64,000 bases of DNA from Skermanella sp. TT6 (lineage in GTDB: Bacteria > Pseudomonadota > Alphaproteobacteria > Azospirillales > Azospirillaceae). Where the stretch lies: contig NZ_CP067420.1 of NCBI RefSeq assembly GCF_016653635.2, forward strand, positions 1,867,501-1,931,500, read 5' to 3'. Below the pieces are notes generated by a model. That model worked only from the letters and a program-made list of their open reading frames with translations. It ran no database searches and was not told the origin of the DNA. Made by a program: the position numbers and the translations under genes. Positions 17,662-26,056 of this stretch are shown here, one piece after another (the first letter of the stretch is position 1; each line of letters begins with the position of its first letter).

Positions 17662-18924
17662 ATGGGCGGTACCCTGCGCGACTACGCGATCGTCACCGCG
17701 GCATATTGGGGCTTCACCCTGACCGACGGCGCGCTGCGCATGCTGGTCCTGCTGCATTTTCACACGCTGGGCTTCACGCCGTTCCAGCTGGCGTTCCTGT
17801 TCGTCCTGTACGAGTTCTTCGGGATCGTCACCAACCTGATCGGCGGCTGGATCGGCTCGCGGCTGGGGCTTCGGATCACGCTCCATGCCGGGCTGGGGCT
17901 CCAGGTGGCGGCGCTGGTCATGCTGTCCCTGCTGGACCCGGGGTGGCAGTTCGCCCTGTCCGTCGCCTACGTGGTCGCGGCGCAGGGGCTGGCCGGGATC
18001 GCCAAGGATCTCACCAAGATGAGCTCCAAGAGTGCCATCAAGCTGGTGGTGCCCGCCGGCGCGGAGGGAACGCTGTTCCGCTGGGTGGCGCTGCTGACCG
18101 GCTCCAAGAACGCGCTGAAGGGCGTAGGCTTCTTCCTGGGCGGCCTGCTTCTGTCCACGGTGGGCTTCGTGCAGGGGCTTTGGCTGATGGCCGCGGCCCT
18201 TTCTTTGGTGCTCATCGCGGCGATGGTGCTGCTGAGGGGGGATTTCGGGAAGTCCAAGGCGAAGGCCGGGTTCCGCAGCCTGTTCGCCAAGTCGCCGGAG
18301 ATCAACATCCTCTCGGCGGCGCGGTTCTTCCTGTTCGGAGCCCGCGACGTCTGGTTCGTCGTCGGCGTTCCGATCTTCCTCTATGCCCAGCTCGGCTGGA
18401 CCTTTGCCCAGGTGGGCGGCTTCCTGGCGGCCTGGGTGATCGGCTACGGCTTCGTGCAGGCGGCGGCGCCGGCGATCGTCCGGCGCTCCACCGACGGCAC
18501 CTCGTCCGAGGTGCGGGCCGCCCGCCTGTGGGCGGCGGTGCTCGCGGTGATCCCGCTGGCGCTCGTCGGGGCCCTGCGGGCGGGCGTCGACCCGGCCCTG
18601 GCGGTCATGGTCGGCCTAGGCCTGTTCGGCGTGGCCTTCGCGGTGAATTCCTCGCTGCACTCCTACCTCATCCTGGCGTTCACCGATGCCGACAAGGTCG
18701 CGCTGAACGTCGGTTTCTATTACATGGCCAATGCCGGCGGGCGGCTGGTGGGGAGCCTGCTGTCGGGCTTGACCTACCAGTGGTTCGGCCTCGCCGGCTG
18801 CCTGGTGACCGCCGCGGGCCTGGTCGCGGCATCGGCGGCCCTCGTGCTGCTGCTGCCGACCGGCGCCCATGTGGACGCGAGCCATGCCGCCCGGCCGGCG
18901 GGGGCTGTTCCCGACGGCGACTGA
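17662..18924 (+). CDS. arsJ: Organoarsenical efflux MFS transporter ArsJ
   Basis: Inner-membrane major facilitator protein with about twelve helices and 420 residues. The segment KDLTKMSSKSAIKLVVP between helices 4 and 5 and the TDGALRMLVLLHFH start are characteristic of ArsJ. It exports 1-arseno-3-phosphoglycerate made by the adjacent GAPDH, which then breaks down to arsenate outside, giving net arsenate extrusion. It precedes acr3 by 18 bases in the same operon. Confidence 0.92.
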   Translation: MGGTLRDYAIVTAAYWGFTLTDGALRMLVLLHFHTLGFTPFQLAFLFVLYEFFGIVTNLIGGWIGSRLGLRITLHAGLGLQVAALVMLSLLDPGWQFALSVAYVVAAQGLAGIAKDLTKMSSKSAIKLVVPAGAEGTLFRWVALLTGSKNALKGVGFFLGGLLLSTVGFVQGLWLMAAALSLVLIAAMVLLRGDFGKSKAKAGFRSLFAKSPEINILSAARFFLFGARDVWFVVGVPIFLYAQLGWTFAQVGGFLAAWVIGYGFVQAAAPAIVRRSTDGTSSEVRAARLWAAVLAVIPLALVGALRAGVDPALAVMVGLGLFGVAFAVNSSLHSYLILAFTDADKVALNVGFYYMANAGGRLVGSLLSGLTYQWFGLAGCLVTAAGLVAASAALVLLLPTGAHVDASHAARPAGAVPDGD

Positions 18925-18942
18925 AGGAGAGACTTGGATATC

Positions 18943-20061
18943 ATGTCCGCTCAATGCGAAATCACGGCCCGGCGGTCCGCCGGTGCTCCCTTGGGGGCCT
19001 TCGAACGTTATCTCAGCGTCTGGGTCGCCCTGTGCATCGGAGCCGGCATCGCCCTCGGGCTGCTTCTGCCGGGCCTGTTCGGCTTCCTGGCGACGCTGGA
19101 GTTCGCCTCGGTCAACTTCGTGGTCGCGGTGCTGATCTGGGTGATGATCTATCCGATGATGGTGGCCGTGGACTTCTCTTCCCTGCGGCGGATCGGGGAA
19201 CGGCCCAGGGGACTGGTGATCACCATCGTGGTGAACTGGCTGATCAAGCCCTTCACCATGGCCGGTCTCGGCATCCTGTTCTTCGAACTGCTGTTCCGCG
19301 ACCTGGTCGACCCGCAGGACGCCAAGGAATACATCGCCGGCATGATCCTGCTGGGGGCGGCGCCCTGCACCGCGATGGTCTTCGTGTGGAGCCAGCTCAC
19401 CCGCGGCGACGCGACCTACACGCTGGTCCAGGTGTCGCTGAACGACATCATCATGGTCATCGCCTTCGCGCCCATCGTGGCGCTGCTGCTGGGCGTCACC
19501 GACGTCGTCGTGCCCTGGCAGACCCTGATCCTGTCGGTGGTGCTGTATGTGGTGATCCCGCTGGCGGCGGGCTATGCGACCCGGCGTGCCCTGCATGCCG
19601 CGGAGGACCCCGACGCCGTCACGCGCTTCACCGGCCGGCTGAAGCCCTACACGATCATCGGCCTGCTGGCGACCATCGTGCTGCTGTTCGGCTTCCAGGG
19701 CGGCACCATCGTCGAGCAGCCCTTCGTGATCCTGCTGATCGCGGTGCCGCTGCTGGTCCAGAGCTATGCCATCTTCGCGATCGGCTATGTCTGGGCCTGG
19801 GCATGGCGGGTGCCGTTCGCGATTGCCGCCCCCGCGGCACTGATCGGCACCTCCAACTTCTTCGAGCTGGCGGTCGCGGTGGCGATCAGCCTGTTCGGCT
19901 TGGAAAGCGGCGCCGCGCTGGCGACCGTGGTCGGCGTGCTGGTCGAGGTGCCGGTGATGCTGTCGTTGGTAGCCCTGTGCAACCGCACCCGCGACCGCTT
20001 CCCCGTCGAGGCGGCCTCGGCGCGGGTGCCGGCCGGGTCCGGCGGCCTGTCCCGCCGCTGA
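18943..20061 (+). CDS. acr3: Arsenite efflux transporter ACR3
   Basis: Ten-helix arsenite permease of the BART superfamily, 372 residues. The conserved helix-4 cysteine is in [19 protein letters not shown], followed by VSLNDIIMV and, later, [11 protein letters not shown] with the conserved Glu. It exports the As(III) produced by the ArsC domain. I chose ATG 18943, 12 bases after gaaggaga; an upstream in-frame TTG sits too close to that site. The operon therefore carries both arsenite efflux (ArsC plus Acr3) and organoarsenical efflux (GAPDH plus ArsJ). Confidence 0.93.
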   Translation: MSAQCEITARRSAGAPLGAFERYLSVWVALCIGAGIALGLLLPGLFGFLATLEFASVNFVVAVLIWVMIYPMMVAVDFSSLRRIGERPRGLVITIVVNWLIKPFTMAGLGILFFELLFRDLVDPQDAKEYIAGMILLGAAPCTAMVFVWSQLTRGDATYTLVQVSLNDIIMVIAFAPIVALLLGVTDVVVPWQTLILSVVLYVVIPLAAGYATRRALHAAEDPDAVTRFTGRLKPYTIIGLLATIVLLFGFQGGTIVEQPFVILLIAVPLLVQSYAIFAIGYVWAWAWRVPFAIAAPAALIGTSNFFELAVAVAISLFGLESGAALATVVGVLVEVPVMLSLVALCNRTRDRFPVEAASARVPAGSGGLSRR

Positions 20062-20175
20062 ACCCGATCTTCCGCAAGGGATTGCACCGACCGGTCTGTT
20101 GACGGATACGGCTTTACTCTGGTGGAGTGAGAAACATTCCGATACGGGGTCTTTCATCAGGAATTGGAGCCGAAC

Positions 20176-20673
20176 ATGGCAAGGTATGACGAGACGATCG
20201 CGCCGCTTCCCAGGGCGGAGGTGGAGATTTCAGGGGACAGGTTGACCGCCGGTTGGCAGGACGGGCTGTTGCTGATCGGCCGGGTCGCGATCGGCGCGAT
20301 CTTCGTGAACAGCGGGTTCTGGAAAGTGATGGAATTGTCGGCGTTCACCGCCCGCATGGAGTCGATGGGGGTGCCGGCCGCGTCGGTCACTGCTCCGCTC
20401 GGGGCCTTCGTCGAGTTCTTCGGCGGGCTTGCCATCATCCTCGGCGCATGGACCTGGCTGGCAGCCCTCCTGGTGGCGGCCTTCACCGTCGTCGCCACCT
20501 ACATCGCGCACCGCTTCTGGATCATGCCGCCCGAGCAGGTGGCCGCGCAGCAGACCCAGTTCATGAAGAACCTCGCGATCACGGGCGGCCTGCTGGCCTT
20601 CGCCGCGGCGGGGCCCGGCCGCTTCAGCATCGACGGATGGCGGTGGCGCCGGGAGAACGGCAGGTATCTCTGA
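20176..20673 (+). CDS. DoxX family membrane protein
   Basis: Four-helix membrane protein, 165 residues, of the DoxX/SURF4 family. GRVAIGAIFVNSGFWKVM forms helix 1 and its exit loop, and FVEFFGGLAIILGAWTWLA is the conserved second helix. DoxX proteins are linked to quinone-dependent oxidation or redox homeostasis, but for most the activity is unknown. ATG 20176 is preceded by ttggagc. It follows acr3 by 114 bases; whether it belongs to the ars transcript is open. Confidence 0.85.
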   Translation: MARYDETIAPLPRAEVEISGDRLTAGWQDGLLLIGRVAIGAIFVNSGFWKVMELSAFTARMESMGVPAASVTAPLGAFVEFFGGLAIILGAWTWLAALLVAAFTVVATYIAHRFWIMPPEQVAAQQTQFMKNLAITGGLLAFAAAGPGRFSIDGWRWRRENGRYL

Positions 20674-20704
20674 ACCCCCGGCCGTAAAACCGGTCGGACC
20701 GAAA

Positions 20705-20746
20705 CGGAAAGCGGCGCGGATCCTCGGGGACCCGCGCCGCTTTCCG
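20705..20746. terminator. Bidirectional terminator between doxX-like gene and glnII
   Basis: cggaaagcggcgcgg and ccgcgccgctttccg form a perfect 15-bp stem with a 12-base loop. It lies between two convergent genes. The stem ends in a short ggaaa/tttcc block rather than a long T tract. Confidence 0.7.
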
Positions 20747-20760
20747 CGTCCGGATGGCGG

Positions 20761-21807
20761 TCAGGCGGCGGCGGAGACGCCGGCCTCGGCACCCGTCGGG
20801 ACGGACGCGACGGTCTTCAGGATCTGGGAGGCGATCTGGTACGGGTCGCCCTGGGAGTTGGGACGGCGATCTTCCAGATAACCCCTGTATCCGTTGCGCA
20901 CAAAGCTGTGCGGCACCCGGATCGAGGCGCCCCGGTCGGCGATGCCGTAGCTGAAGGTGTGGATCGACTGGGTCTCGTGCTTGCCGGTCAGCCGCATATG
21001 GTTGTCGGGGCCGTAGACCGCGATGTGCTCGTCCTTCGCCGCCTCGAACGCGGTCATCAGCTTCTCGAAATACTCCTTGCCGCCGGTCTCGCGCATGAAG
21101 GCGGTGGAGAAGTTGGCATGCATGCCGGAGCCGTTCCAGTCGGTCTGGCCGAGCGGCTTGCAGTGATACTCGATGTCGATGCCGTACTTCTCGGTCAGGC
21201 GCTCCAGCAGGTAGCGGGCGACCCACATCTCGTCGGCGGCGCGCTTCGAGCCTTTGCCGAAGATCTGGAATTCCCACTGGCCCTTCGCCACCTCGGCGTT
21301 GATGCCCTCGTGGTTGATGCCCGCGGCCAGGCAGATATCGAGATGCTCCTCGACGATCCTGCGCGCCACGTCGCCGACCTTGCTGTAGCCGACGCCGGTG
21401 TAGTAGGGGCCCTGCGGCGCCGGGTAGCCGGTCTCGGGGAAGCCCAGCGGCCGGCCGTTCTTGTAGAAGAAGTATTCCTGCTCGAAACCGAACCAGGCGC
21501 CCTCGTCATCCAGGATGGTCGCCCGCATGTTGGACGGATGGGGGGTCTCGCCGTCGGGCATCATGACTTCGCACAGGACGATCGCGCCGTTCTTGCGCTC
21601 GCTGTCCGGGAAGATGCGGACAGGCTTCAGGACGCAGTCGGAGCTGCTGCCCTCCGCCTGCTTGGTCGAGCTTCCGTCGAAGCCCCACAGGGGAAGCTGA
21701 TCGAGCGTGGGGAAGTCTGCATATTCCTTGATCTGCGTCTTGCCACGCAGGTTCGGGACCGGAGTGTACCCGTCGAGCCAAATGTACTCCAGCTTATACT
21801 TGGTCAT
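20761..21807 (-). CDS. glnII: Glutamine synthetase type II
   Basis: ATP-dependent glutamine formation from glutamate and ammonia by the eukaryote-like, non-adenylylated GSII found in many rhizobia and relatives. Diagnostic segments are EYIWLDGYTPVPNLRGKT at the start, WGFDGSSTKQA (substrate loop), WFGFEQEYFF (metal glutamates), GINAEVAKGQWEFQIF and NGSGMHANFST. The 348-residue length is typical. Start ATG 21807 has a weak purine-rich site. The divergent gstI gene and an intervening NtrC-like site match the known nitrogen control of glnII in rhizobia. Confidence 0.95.
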   Translation of the reverse strand: MTKYKLEYIWLDGYTPVPNLRGKTQIKEYADFPTLDQLPLWGFDGSSTKQAEGSSSDCVLKPVRIFPDSERKNGAIVLCEVMMPDGETPHPSNMRATILDDEGAWFGFEQEYFFYKNGRPLGFPETGYPAPQGPYYTGVGYSKVGDVARRIVEEHLDICLAAGINHEGINAEVAKGQWEFQIFGKGSKRAADEMWVARYLLERLTEKYGIDIEYHCKPLGQTDWNGSGMHANFSTAFMRETGGKEYFEKLMTAFEAAKDEHIAVYGPDNHMRLTGKHETQSIHTFSYGIADRGASIRVPHSFVRNGYRGYLEDRRPNSQGDPYQIASQILKTVASVPTGAEAGVSAAA

Positions 21808-22102
21808 TGCGGGTCTCTCGTGAGGTGTTGACGTTCGTCCAGGACCGGTGCGGCGCTTCCTGCCGCCGGGGCAAGCGCGCTCACCGGCGCGTAACTTCGT
21901 TTTGCATTTCGTCTGTCCTGCATTTCGCATGCCAGCCTGTATCTCGCGTGCCGGTCGGCTTGACGGTCGCGCATCGGGACGCGGGAGGGTGCGCCGCCGG
22001 TCCGGGCAGACGGATGACGGCACACCTTCAATCGGTCGGGATCACCGCAAATCTCGCCTAAGATCGCATTCGGGCCTCTGCCGACGCTATCGCGGCTTTG
22101 CT

Positions 22103-22118
22103 CGCCTGACCGATGCCA
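22103..22118 (-). promoter_or_regulatory. Possible sigma-54 promoter of glnII
   Basis: On the minus strand tggcatcggtcaggcg has the invariant GG-N10-GC spacing of -24/-12 promoters. The -24 half (tggca) is good and the -12 half is poor. It lies ~70-80 bases downstream of the NtrC-like palindrome, the usual enhancer geometry. Confidence 0.4.
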
Positions 22119-22182
22119 AGGAACTGGGCAAATAACGATATGCTGACAAAATAGGCATTGAGTGATTTTAAATGAGGCTGTC

Positions 22183-22198
22183 TGCACAAAAGGGTGCA
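22183..22198. promoter_or_regulatory. NtrC-like binding site
   Basis: tgcac-aaaagg-gtgca is an inverted repeat matching the NtrC half-sites TGCAC/GTGCA with a spacer one base shorter than consensus. It is upstream of the glnII promoter candidate and overlaps the -35 zone of gstI, so NtrC could activate one gene and repress the other. Confidence 0.5.
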
Positions 22199-22276
22199 AA
22201 TCCTGCGGGTGCGACATTATATACTCAGTACGGCAGCAGCCTGATCTTGGGAGCCAGTCTTAAGGAGCTGTAAACT

Positions 22277-22474
22277 ATGACCGCGAACCCGGGAATCCGA
22301 TCCGCCACGATAATCAAGTTCCCGCTGAAGAAGGGCGCACAGTTCCGCAGTTTTGCCGAAGAGGCGAGGGCGGCTGCCGATCCGGCGTCGATGCCGGTCC
22401 TCGACACCGCTTCGGGCAGCGGCTGGTACCATGAGGCGGCGATCCGGGAAGCGGAGCAGAACGCCAAGCGCTGA
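22277..22474 (+). CDS. gstI: Glutamine synthetase translation inhibitor GstI-like (DUF2735)
   Basis: A 65-residue protein with the DUF2735 features: SATIIKFP near the N-terminus and GSGWYHEAAIREAEQ at the end. In Rhizobium leguminosarum GstI is a ~63-residue protein encoded divergently from glnII that blocks GSII translation. Here both the sequence type and the divergent arrangement agree. Shine-Dalgarno aaggag sits nine bases before ATG. The assignment of function rests on synteny plus family resemblance. Confidence 0.78.
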   Translation: MTANPGIRSATIIKFPLKKGAQFRSFAEEARAAADPASMPVLDTASGSGWYHEAAIREAEQNAKR

Positions 22475-22608
22475 GGCGTCCGCCCGCGCGGCATCGGCCG
22501 GCCTCGTGACGAGTCCGGTCACCGGAAGAAGCCGCCGGCCTGGAAACGGAGCGAACCAGCCTCAGATCTGAGGGGAGACGATGCCCGTCATCTTCTCCCG
22601 AAAGGTCC

Positions 22609-24105
22609 GTGATGCATTGCGACTGCTGCAGTTTCCCCGATCCGCGCCGCCTCGCGGTGAGCCGCCGCTCCTTCCTGGGCGGGATAGCGCTCGGCACGGC
22701 GCTGATGCCATTCCGCTCGGCCCTCGCCCAGACCGGCACCGCCGGTTCCGGCCAGCTTCTTCACCAGTCCCCCCGACGGGGCGAGTTCATCATCCGCGGA
22801 GCCCACGTGCTGACCCCGGATGCCGGCGCGGGCGATGTTGCCGAAGGCGACGTCCATGTCCGCGACGGGGTGATCGTCGCCGTCGGCAAGGATCTCGAGG
22901 CGCCGTCCGCCGAGACCATCGAGGGCGCCGGCTTCATCGTGGCCCCCGGCTTCGTCGACACCCACTGGCACATGTGGACGTCGCTGATGCGCAACATGGC
23001 GACCGGCACCCAGGGCAACGGCTATTTCCAGGTCGTGTCGAAGGTCGGGGCGGCGTTCGATCCCGAGGACATGTACATCGCCACGCTGCTATCGGCCGCC
23101 GAGGCGATCGACGCGGGAATCACCACCGTCCATGACTGGTGCCACAATATCCGCACGCCCCGGCACGCCCGCAGCGGTCTCCAGGCGCTGGCGGACAGCG
23201 GAGTCCGCGGCCGCTTCTCCTATGGCCCTTACCGCCCGCTGTCGCCGCAGCAGCCGCTGGACGTCGCCGACTTCACGCGCCTGCACGACCAGTGGCAGGA
23301 GTTCGGGAACGACGGCCTTCTCTCCCTCGGCCTCGGCTGGCGCGGCGTCCAGGCCGTCGAGAGAGACGGCGGCGAGAGCCGCATCGTTCCGGTCGAACCC
23401 GCCGTCTACCGGGCCGATTACGACGCCGCGCGGGAGCGCGGGCTGCCCATCACGCTTCACGCCAACTCGACCCCGGCCGACCACGGGCACGTGGCGGCGC
23501 TGGACCGCCTCGGCCTGCTGCACGAGGGCTTCCAGATCGTCCACGCCACGCATGCCTCGCCCGCCGAGATCGCGATGCTGGCCGACCGGAAAGCCGTCCT
23601 GACCGTTTCGCCCTATTCCGAAATGACCATCGGCTACGGCGTTCCGCCGATCAAGGCGTTCCTGGACGGCGGCGTCACGACCGGGCTGTCGGTCGACACG
23701 ACGCCCCTGACCGGCAGGGCCGACATGCTGGAGGTCATGAAGATCACCCACAACCTGTACAACGGCCAAGCGGAGCGGGAAGCCGGCATGACCGCGAGGA
23801 GGGCGCTCGAACTCGGCACGCTGGAAGGTGCCCGCTCGCTCGGCCTGTCGGATCGCGTCGGGTCGATCGCGGCCGGAAAGCGCGCCGACCTGGTCATGAT
23901 CGCCACCGGCGGGCTCCATGCGGCGCCGACGACCGACATCGCCCATCTCATGGTCCATTCCGCCCGTCCGGCGGACATCGACATGGTCATGGTCGACGGC
24001 CGCATCCTCAAGCGGAACGGCAGGCTGACCGCGATCGACACGGCGGAACTGGTGCGCCGCGCCACCGAGGCCAGCCTCAAGGTCCGGGACAGGGCGGCGG
24101 GCTGA
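22609..24105 (+). CDS. Tat-exported amidohydrolase family protein
   Basis: Metal-dependent hydrolase of the TrzA/AtzA/cytosine-deaminase type, ~498 residues. A twin-arginine signal (SRRSFLGGIALG, ending in a SALAQ cleavage site) directs it to the periplasm, unusual for a family that is mostly cytoplasmic. The metal motif DTHWHMW lies near residue 120, followed by ITLHANS (metal His), HATHAS and SVDTTPLTG (catalytic Asp region). The substrate is unknown. GTG 22609 or ATG 22612 may start it after aaagg; an MHCDCC segment precedes the signal. It is a single gene, 152 bases before an SDR gene. Confidence 0.85.
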   Translation: MMHCDCCSFPDPRRLAVSRRSFLGGIALGTALMPFRSALAQTGTAGSGQLLHQSPRRGEFIIRGAHVLTPDAGAGDVAEGDVHVRDGVIVAVGKDLEAPSAETIEGAGFIVAPGFVDTHWHMWTSLMRNMATGTQGNGYFQVVSKVGAAFDPEDMYIATLLSAAEAIDAGITTVHDWCHNIRTPRHARSGLQALADSGVRGRFSYGPYRPLSPQQPLDVADFTRLHDQWQEFGNDGLLSLGLGWRGVQAVERDGGESRIVPVEPAVYRADYDAARERGLPITLHANSTPADHGHVAALDRLGLLHEGFQIVHATHASPAEIAMLADRKAVLTVSPYSEMTIGYGVPPIKAFLDGGVTTGLSVDTTPLTGRADMLEVMKITHNLYNGQAEREAGMTARRALELGTLEGARSLGLSDRVGSIAAGKRADLVMIATGGLHAAPTTDIAHLMVHSARPADIDMVMVDGRILKRNGRLTAIDTAELVRRATEASLKVRDRAAG

Positions 24106-24257
24106 ACGGCTCCCGCTCCCCGGCGGCATGGCTGCGGGCGGCCGAAACCACCGTCCAGGCCGGGGAAGTGCGGTCCGGAACAGGTCTTCGAGGCAGGGCG
24201 TTTCACCACGGCGGCGCCCTGAGGCGCGAAAGCACTGCTACAGGAGGAGAAACGCAC

Positions 24258-24947
24258 ATGTCCGACGCCAAGGTCCTGCTCATAACCGGAGCCTCCAGCG
24301 GCATCGGCGCCGCGACGGCCCGTGCCGCCGCCGGGAACGGATGGAACCTCGTGCTGGCGGCGCGCTCCGCCGACAAGCTCGAGACGCTGGTCCGGGAAAT
24401 CGGGGAGGATCGCGCCTGCGCCGTGGCTTGCGACGTCACCGACTTCCAGGACCAGCAACGGATGGTGGATGCCGCCGTCAAGCGGTTCGGCCGCATCGAC
24501 GCCGTCTTCGCCAATGCCGGCATCGGAGGCGAGCCGGGCGGCTTCTCCGGGGCACCTCCGGAGAGCTGGCGCAGGATGGTCGACGTCAACATCCTCGGCG
24601 TCGCATACACGCTCCGGACGGTGCTGGAGCATGTCAAGGAAGCGCGCGGCCATGTGGTGATCACCGGGTCGGTCGCGGGACGGCGGGTGCTGGCAGGGTC
24701 GATGTATGCGGCGACCAAATGGGCCGTCTCGGCCATCGGCTACGCCTTGAGGGAGGAACTGCGCGGCAGCGGAGTCCGGGTCACGCTGATCGAGCCAGGA
24801 ATGGTGAACACGCCCTTCTTCGACGATCCCAAACCCGATGCCCTGCGGCCGGAAGACGTCGCCCGCAGCGTCATCTACGCCCTTTCCCAACCCCCGGGCG
24901 TGGATGTTCACGAATTGACGATCCTGCCGACGCCGCCCGTGCAGTAG
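24258..24947 (+). CDS. Short-chain dehydrogenase/reductase
   Basis: Classical SDR of 229 residues. TGASSGIGAATA near residue 10 binds the cofactor, NAG (FANAGIGG) follows, catalytic Ser lies in ITGSVAG and the YAATK motif provides Tyr and Lys. The LAARS segment after strand 2 has an Arg suited to NADP(H). The end (VHELTILPTPPVQ) resembles YdfG/serine-3-dehydrogenase-like SDRs that act on hydroxy acids; the substrate is unproven. ATG 24258 has a strong caggaggaga site. Confidence 0.9.
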   Translation: MSDAKVLLITGASSGIGAATARAAAGNGWNLVLAARSADKLETLVREIGEDRACAVACDVTDFQDQQRMVDAAVKRFGRIDAVFANAGIGGEPGGFSGAPPESWRRMVDVNILGVAYTLRTVLEHVKEARGHVVITGSVAGRRVLAGSMYAATKWAVSAIGYALREELRGSGVRVTLIEPGMVNTPFFDDPKPDALRPEDVARSVIYALSQPPGVDVHELTILPTPPVQ

Positions 24948-25097
24948 TCCACGGCAAGCCGAGGTGCCAGGGGTGCGACCGTTCCGTCGCCTCCTGGCCG
25001 AACCTGTCCTGAACGCATACCGCAAAAATGCCCCGGAGAATGCCATCCGATCAAGCTGTCCAGATAGCGTCAGGGTTTCTGGATATATTCCCGAACC

Positions 25098-25406
25098 ATG
25101 AATACCTGTGCATCGATGACATCGAATTGTCGTTCAATCGTTTCATGTGCTGGCCTGGCCCGGACGGAAGATAATGAGCGACGTGGTGGAGAGTCCGAGC
25201 AAAATCCATCGACATCCAACGTCATCCCAGCAAGCGAAATGAAGGCGGGGAAGTTGCCTGCCGAAGGACGGGATGTTCTCCTGCTCGTTTGCGTGCAGGG
25301 CATGAGTTATCGGGATGCCGTCCATGAACTCGGCATCTCCACCGTCGAGGTCAAGGATCGTCTGCTTCGTGCCCGGCTGGGGCTTATCCGCACACTTGAT
25401 CTTTAA
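25098..25406 (+). CDS. Sigma-70 region 4-like fragment, possibly decayed ECF sigma factor
   Basis: The last ~50 of 102 codons match region 4 of ECF sigma factors: LPAEGRDVLLLVCVQGMSYR, then the helix-turn-helix ELGISTVEVKDRLLRARLGL. No region 2 is seen, so it cannot act as a normal sigma factor. The N-terminal half is low in similarity to anything I know and neither ATG 25098 nor ATG 25239 has a ribosome site. It converges on an interrupted anti-sigma-like frame, suggesting a dying sigma/anti-sigma pair. A short regulatory DNA-binding protein is the alternative. Confidence 0.45.
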   Translation: MNTCASMTSNCRSIVSCAGLARTEDNERRGGESEQNPSTSNVIPASEMKAGKLPAEGRDVLLLVCVQGMSYRDAVHELGISTVEVKDRLLRARLGLIRTLDL

Positions 25407-25642
25407 CGACCGTCGCTTCCCGAGGACGGGAATGGGCGCGAGGACGTTCGGGCGGGTTCGTCGCCGTCATCACCATACGCTGCCCTGATCAGCCTGCTCA
25501 ATCCACGGATCCGCAGGATCCCGTGGCTCACATCAGGATCTCCGGAGATCAGTTCCTAGACCAGCCGCCGCTGGTCCTCGCCCAGATCGCCGTCCACACA
25601 GGCGAACAGCAAGAGATCCTCACCGGTCGGATACTCAGGTCC
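25403..25642 (-). pseudogene. Anti-sigma-factor-like remnant with in-frame TAG
   Basis: Reading the minus strand gives EDLLLFACVDGDLGEDQRR followed by a TAG at 25556-25558 and then ELISGDPDVSHGILRIRGLS, ending LIRAAYG. This is the pattern of anti-sigma N-termini (D-L-L-x-F-x-D-G-x-L then a D-P-x-hydrophobic helix). A TAA lies in frame just upstream of the segment and no ATG was found. It overlaps the end of the convergent sigma region 4 fragment by four bases. I infer a degenerate gene. Confidence 0.4.
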
Positions 25643-25709
25643 TTATCGATACAACGGGTCCTGTGGAAAGTCGGCTACTAAAAAATGATAAAGTTCTGCG
25701 TAATCATGG

Positions 25710-25724
25710 TTAATGATTTGTTAA
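25710..25724. promoter_or_regulatory. CtrA full binding site TTAA-N7-TTAA
   Basis: ttaatgatttgttaa exactly fits the alphaproteobacterial CtrA consensus. It lies ~25 bases before a short transcribed-looking segment ending in a strong hairpin at 25783-25808. Confidence 0.5.
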
Positions 25725-25739
25725 TAAAGCCCGGCTGAT

Positions 25740-25815
25740 GATGATCGCGGCGCGATGCGGTACCGCGCTCAAACCTCGCACTGCCCCGCGCCTCTCAAGG
25801 CGCGGGGCCTTTCTG
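25740..25815 (+). ncRNA. Candidate small RNA ending in an intrinsic terminator
   Basis: No reading frame is supported. The segment lies between a CtrA box and a 10-bp GC stem followed by a C/T-rich run, the layout of a short noncoding transcript of ~75-80 bases. An internal palindrome-like gcggcgcgatgcggtaccgcgc could fold. Transcription is unproven and the 5' end is a guess. Confidence 0.25.
25783..25808 (+). terminator. Intrinsic terminator hairpin
   Basis: gccccgcgcc-tctcaa-ggcgcggggc is a perfect 10-bp stem with a six-base loop, followed by ctttct. It is not directly behind a recognisable gene on the plus strand. Confidence 0.6.
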
Positions 25816-26056
25816 CGTTGGTCTTCCCCGACCGTCGATCTCCTGAACCGCACGATCCGGTGCTTTCCGAAGTTCCGTCATGAAATTCGGCACTTTAGAA
25901 AGATTTGCGCAAAGCAGCTACAGATGAACCGATGGTGTCAAACGGACACCCCGATGTAGATGCCGATATTATGGTTAATAGAAAAATCGATAGAGGTATC
26001 CTTAACCCCTGAGACGCACCCTGCCGGGACCCTTTATTCTGCTTCAGGTGTTCCTC

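Larger units (their letters stand above)
21808..22276. other. glnII-gstI divergent control region
   Basis: No coding frame is supported. The region carries the NtrC-like palindrome and the -24/-12-like element listed separately, and would give glnII a leader of roughly 280 bases. A tatact -10-like hexamer at 22220-22225 is positioned for gstI. A long leader agrees with translational control of glnII by GstI. Confidence 0.5.
25407..26056. other. Intergenic region with decayed frame, CtrA box and hairpin
   Basis: Apart from the anti-sigma-like remnant, a CtrA-type box and a terminator hairpin, no gene is seen. The last 130 bases before the RTX gene are AT-rich with two TTAA half-sites (about 25974 and 25999), fitting a regulated promoter for that gene. 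Confidence 0.4.

Noticed and set aside
17586-20102. Long open frame overlapping arsJ and acr3 in another frame
   Set aside because: Arg/Gly/Pro-rich composition typical of GC-rich shadow frames; the real products are read in the other frames.
25098-25303. Minus-strand open frames opposite the sigma region 4 fragment
   Set aside because: No family resemblance; the plus-strand frame has the helix-turn-helix pattern.
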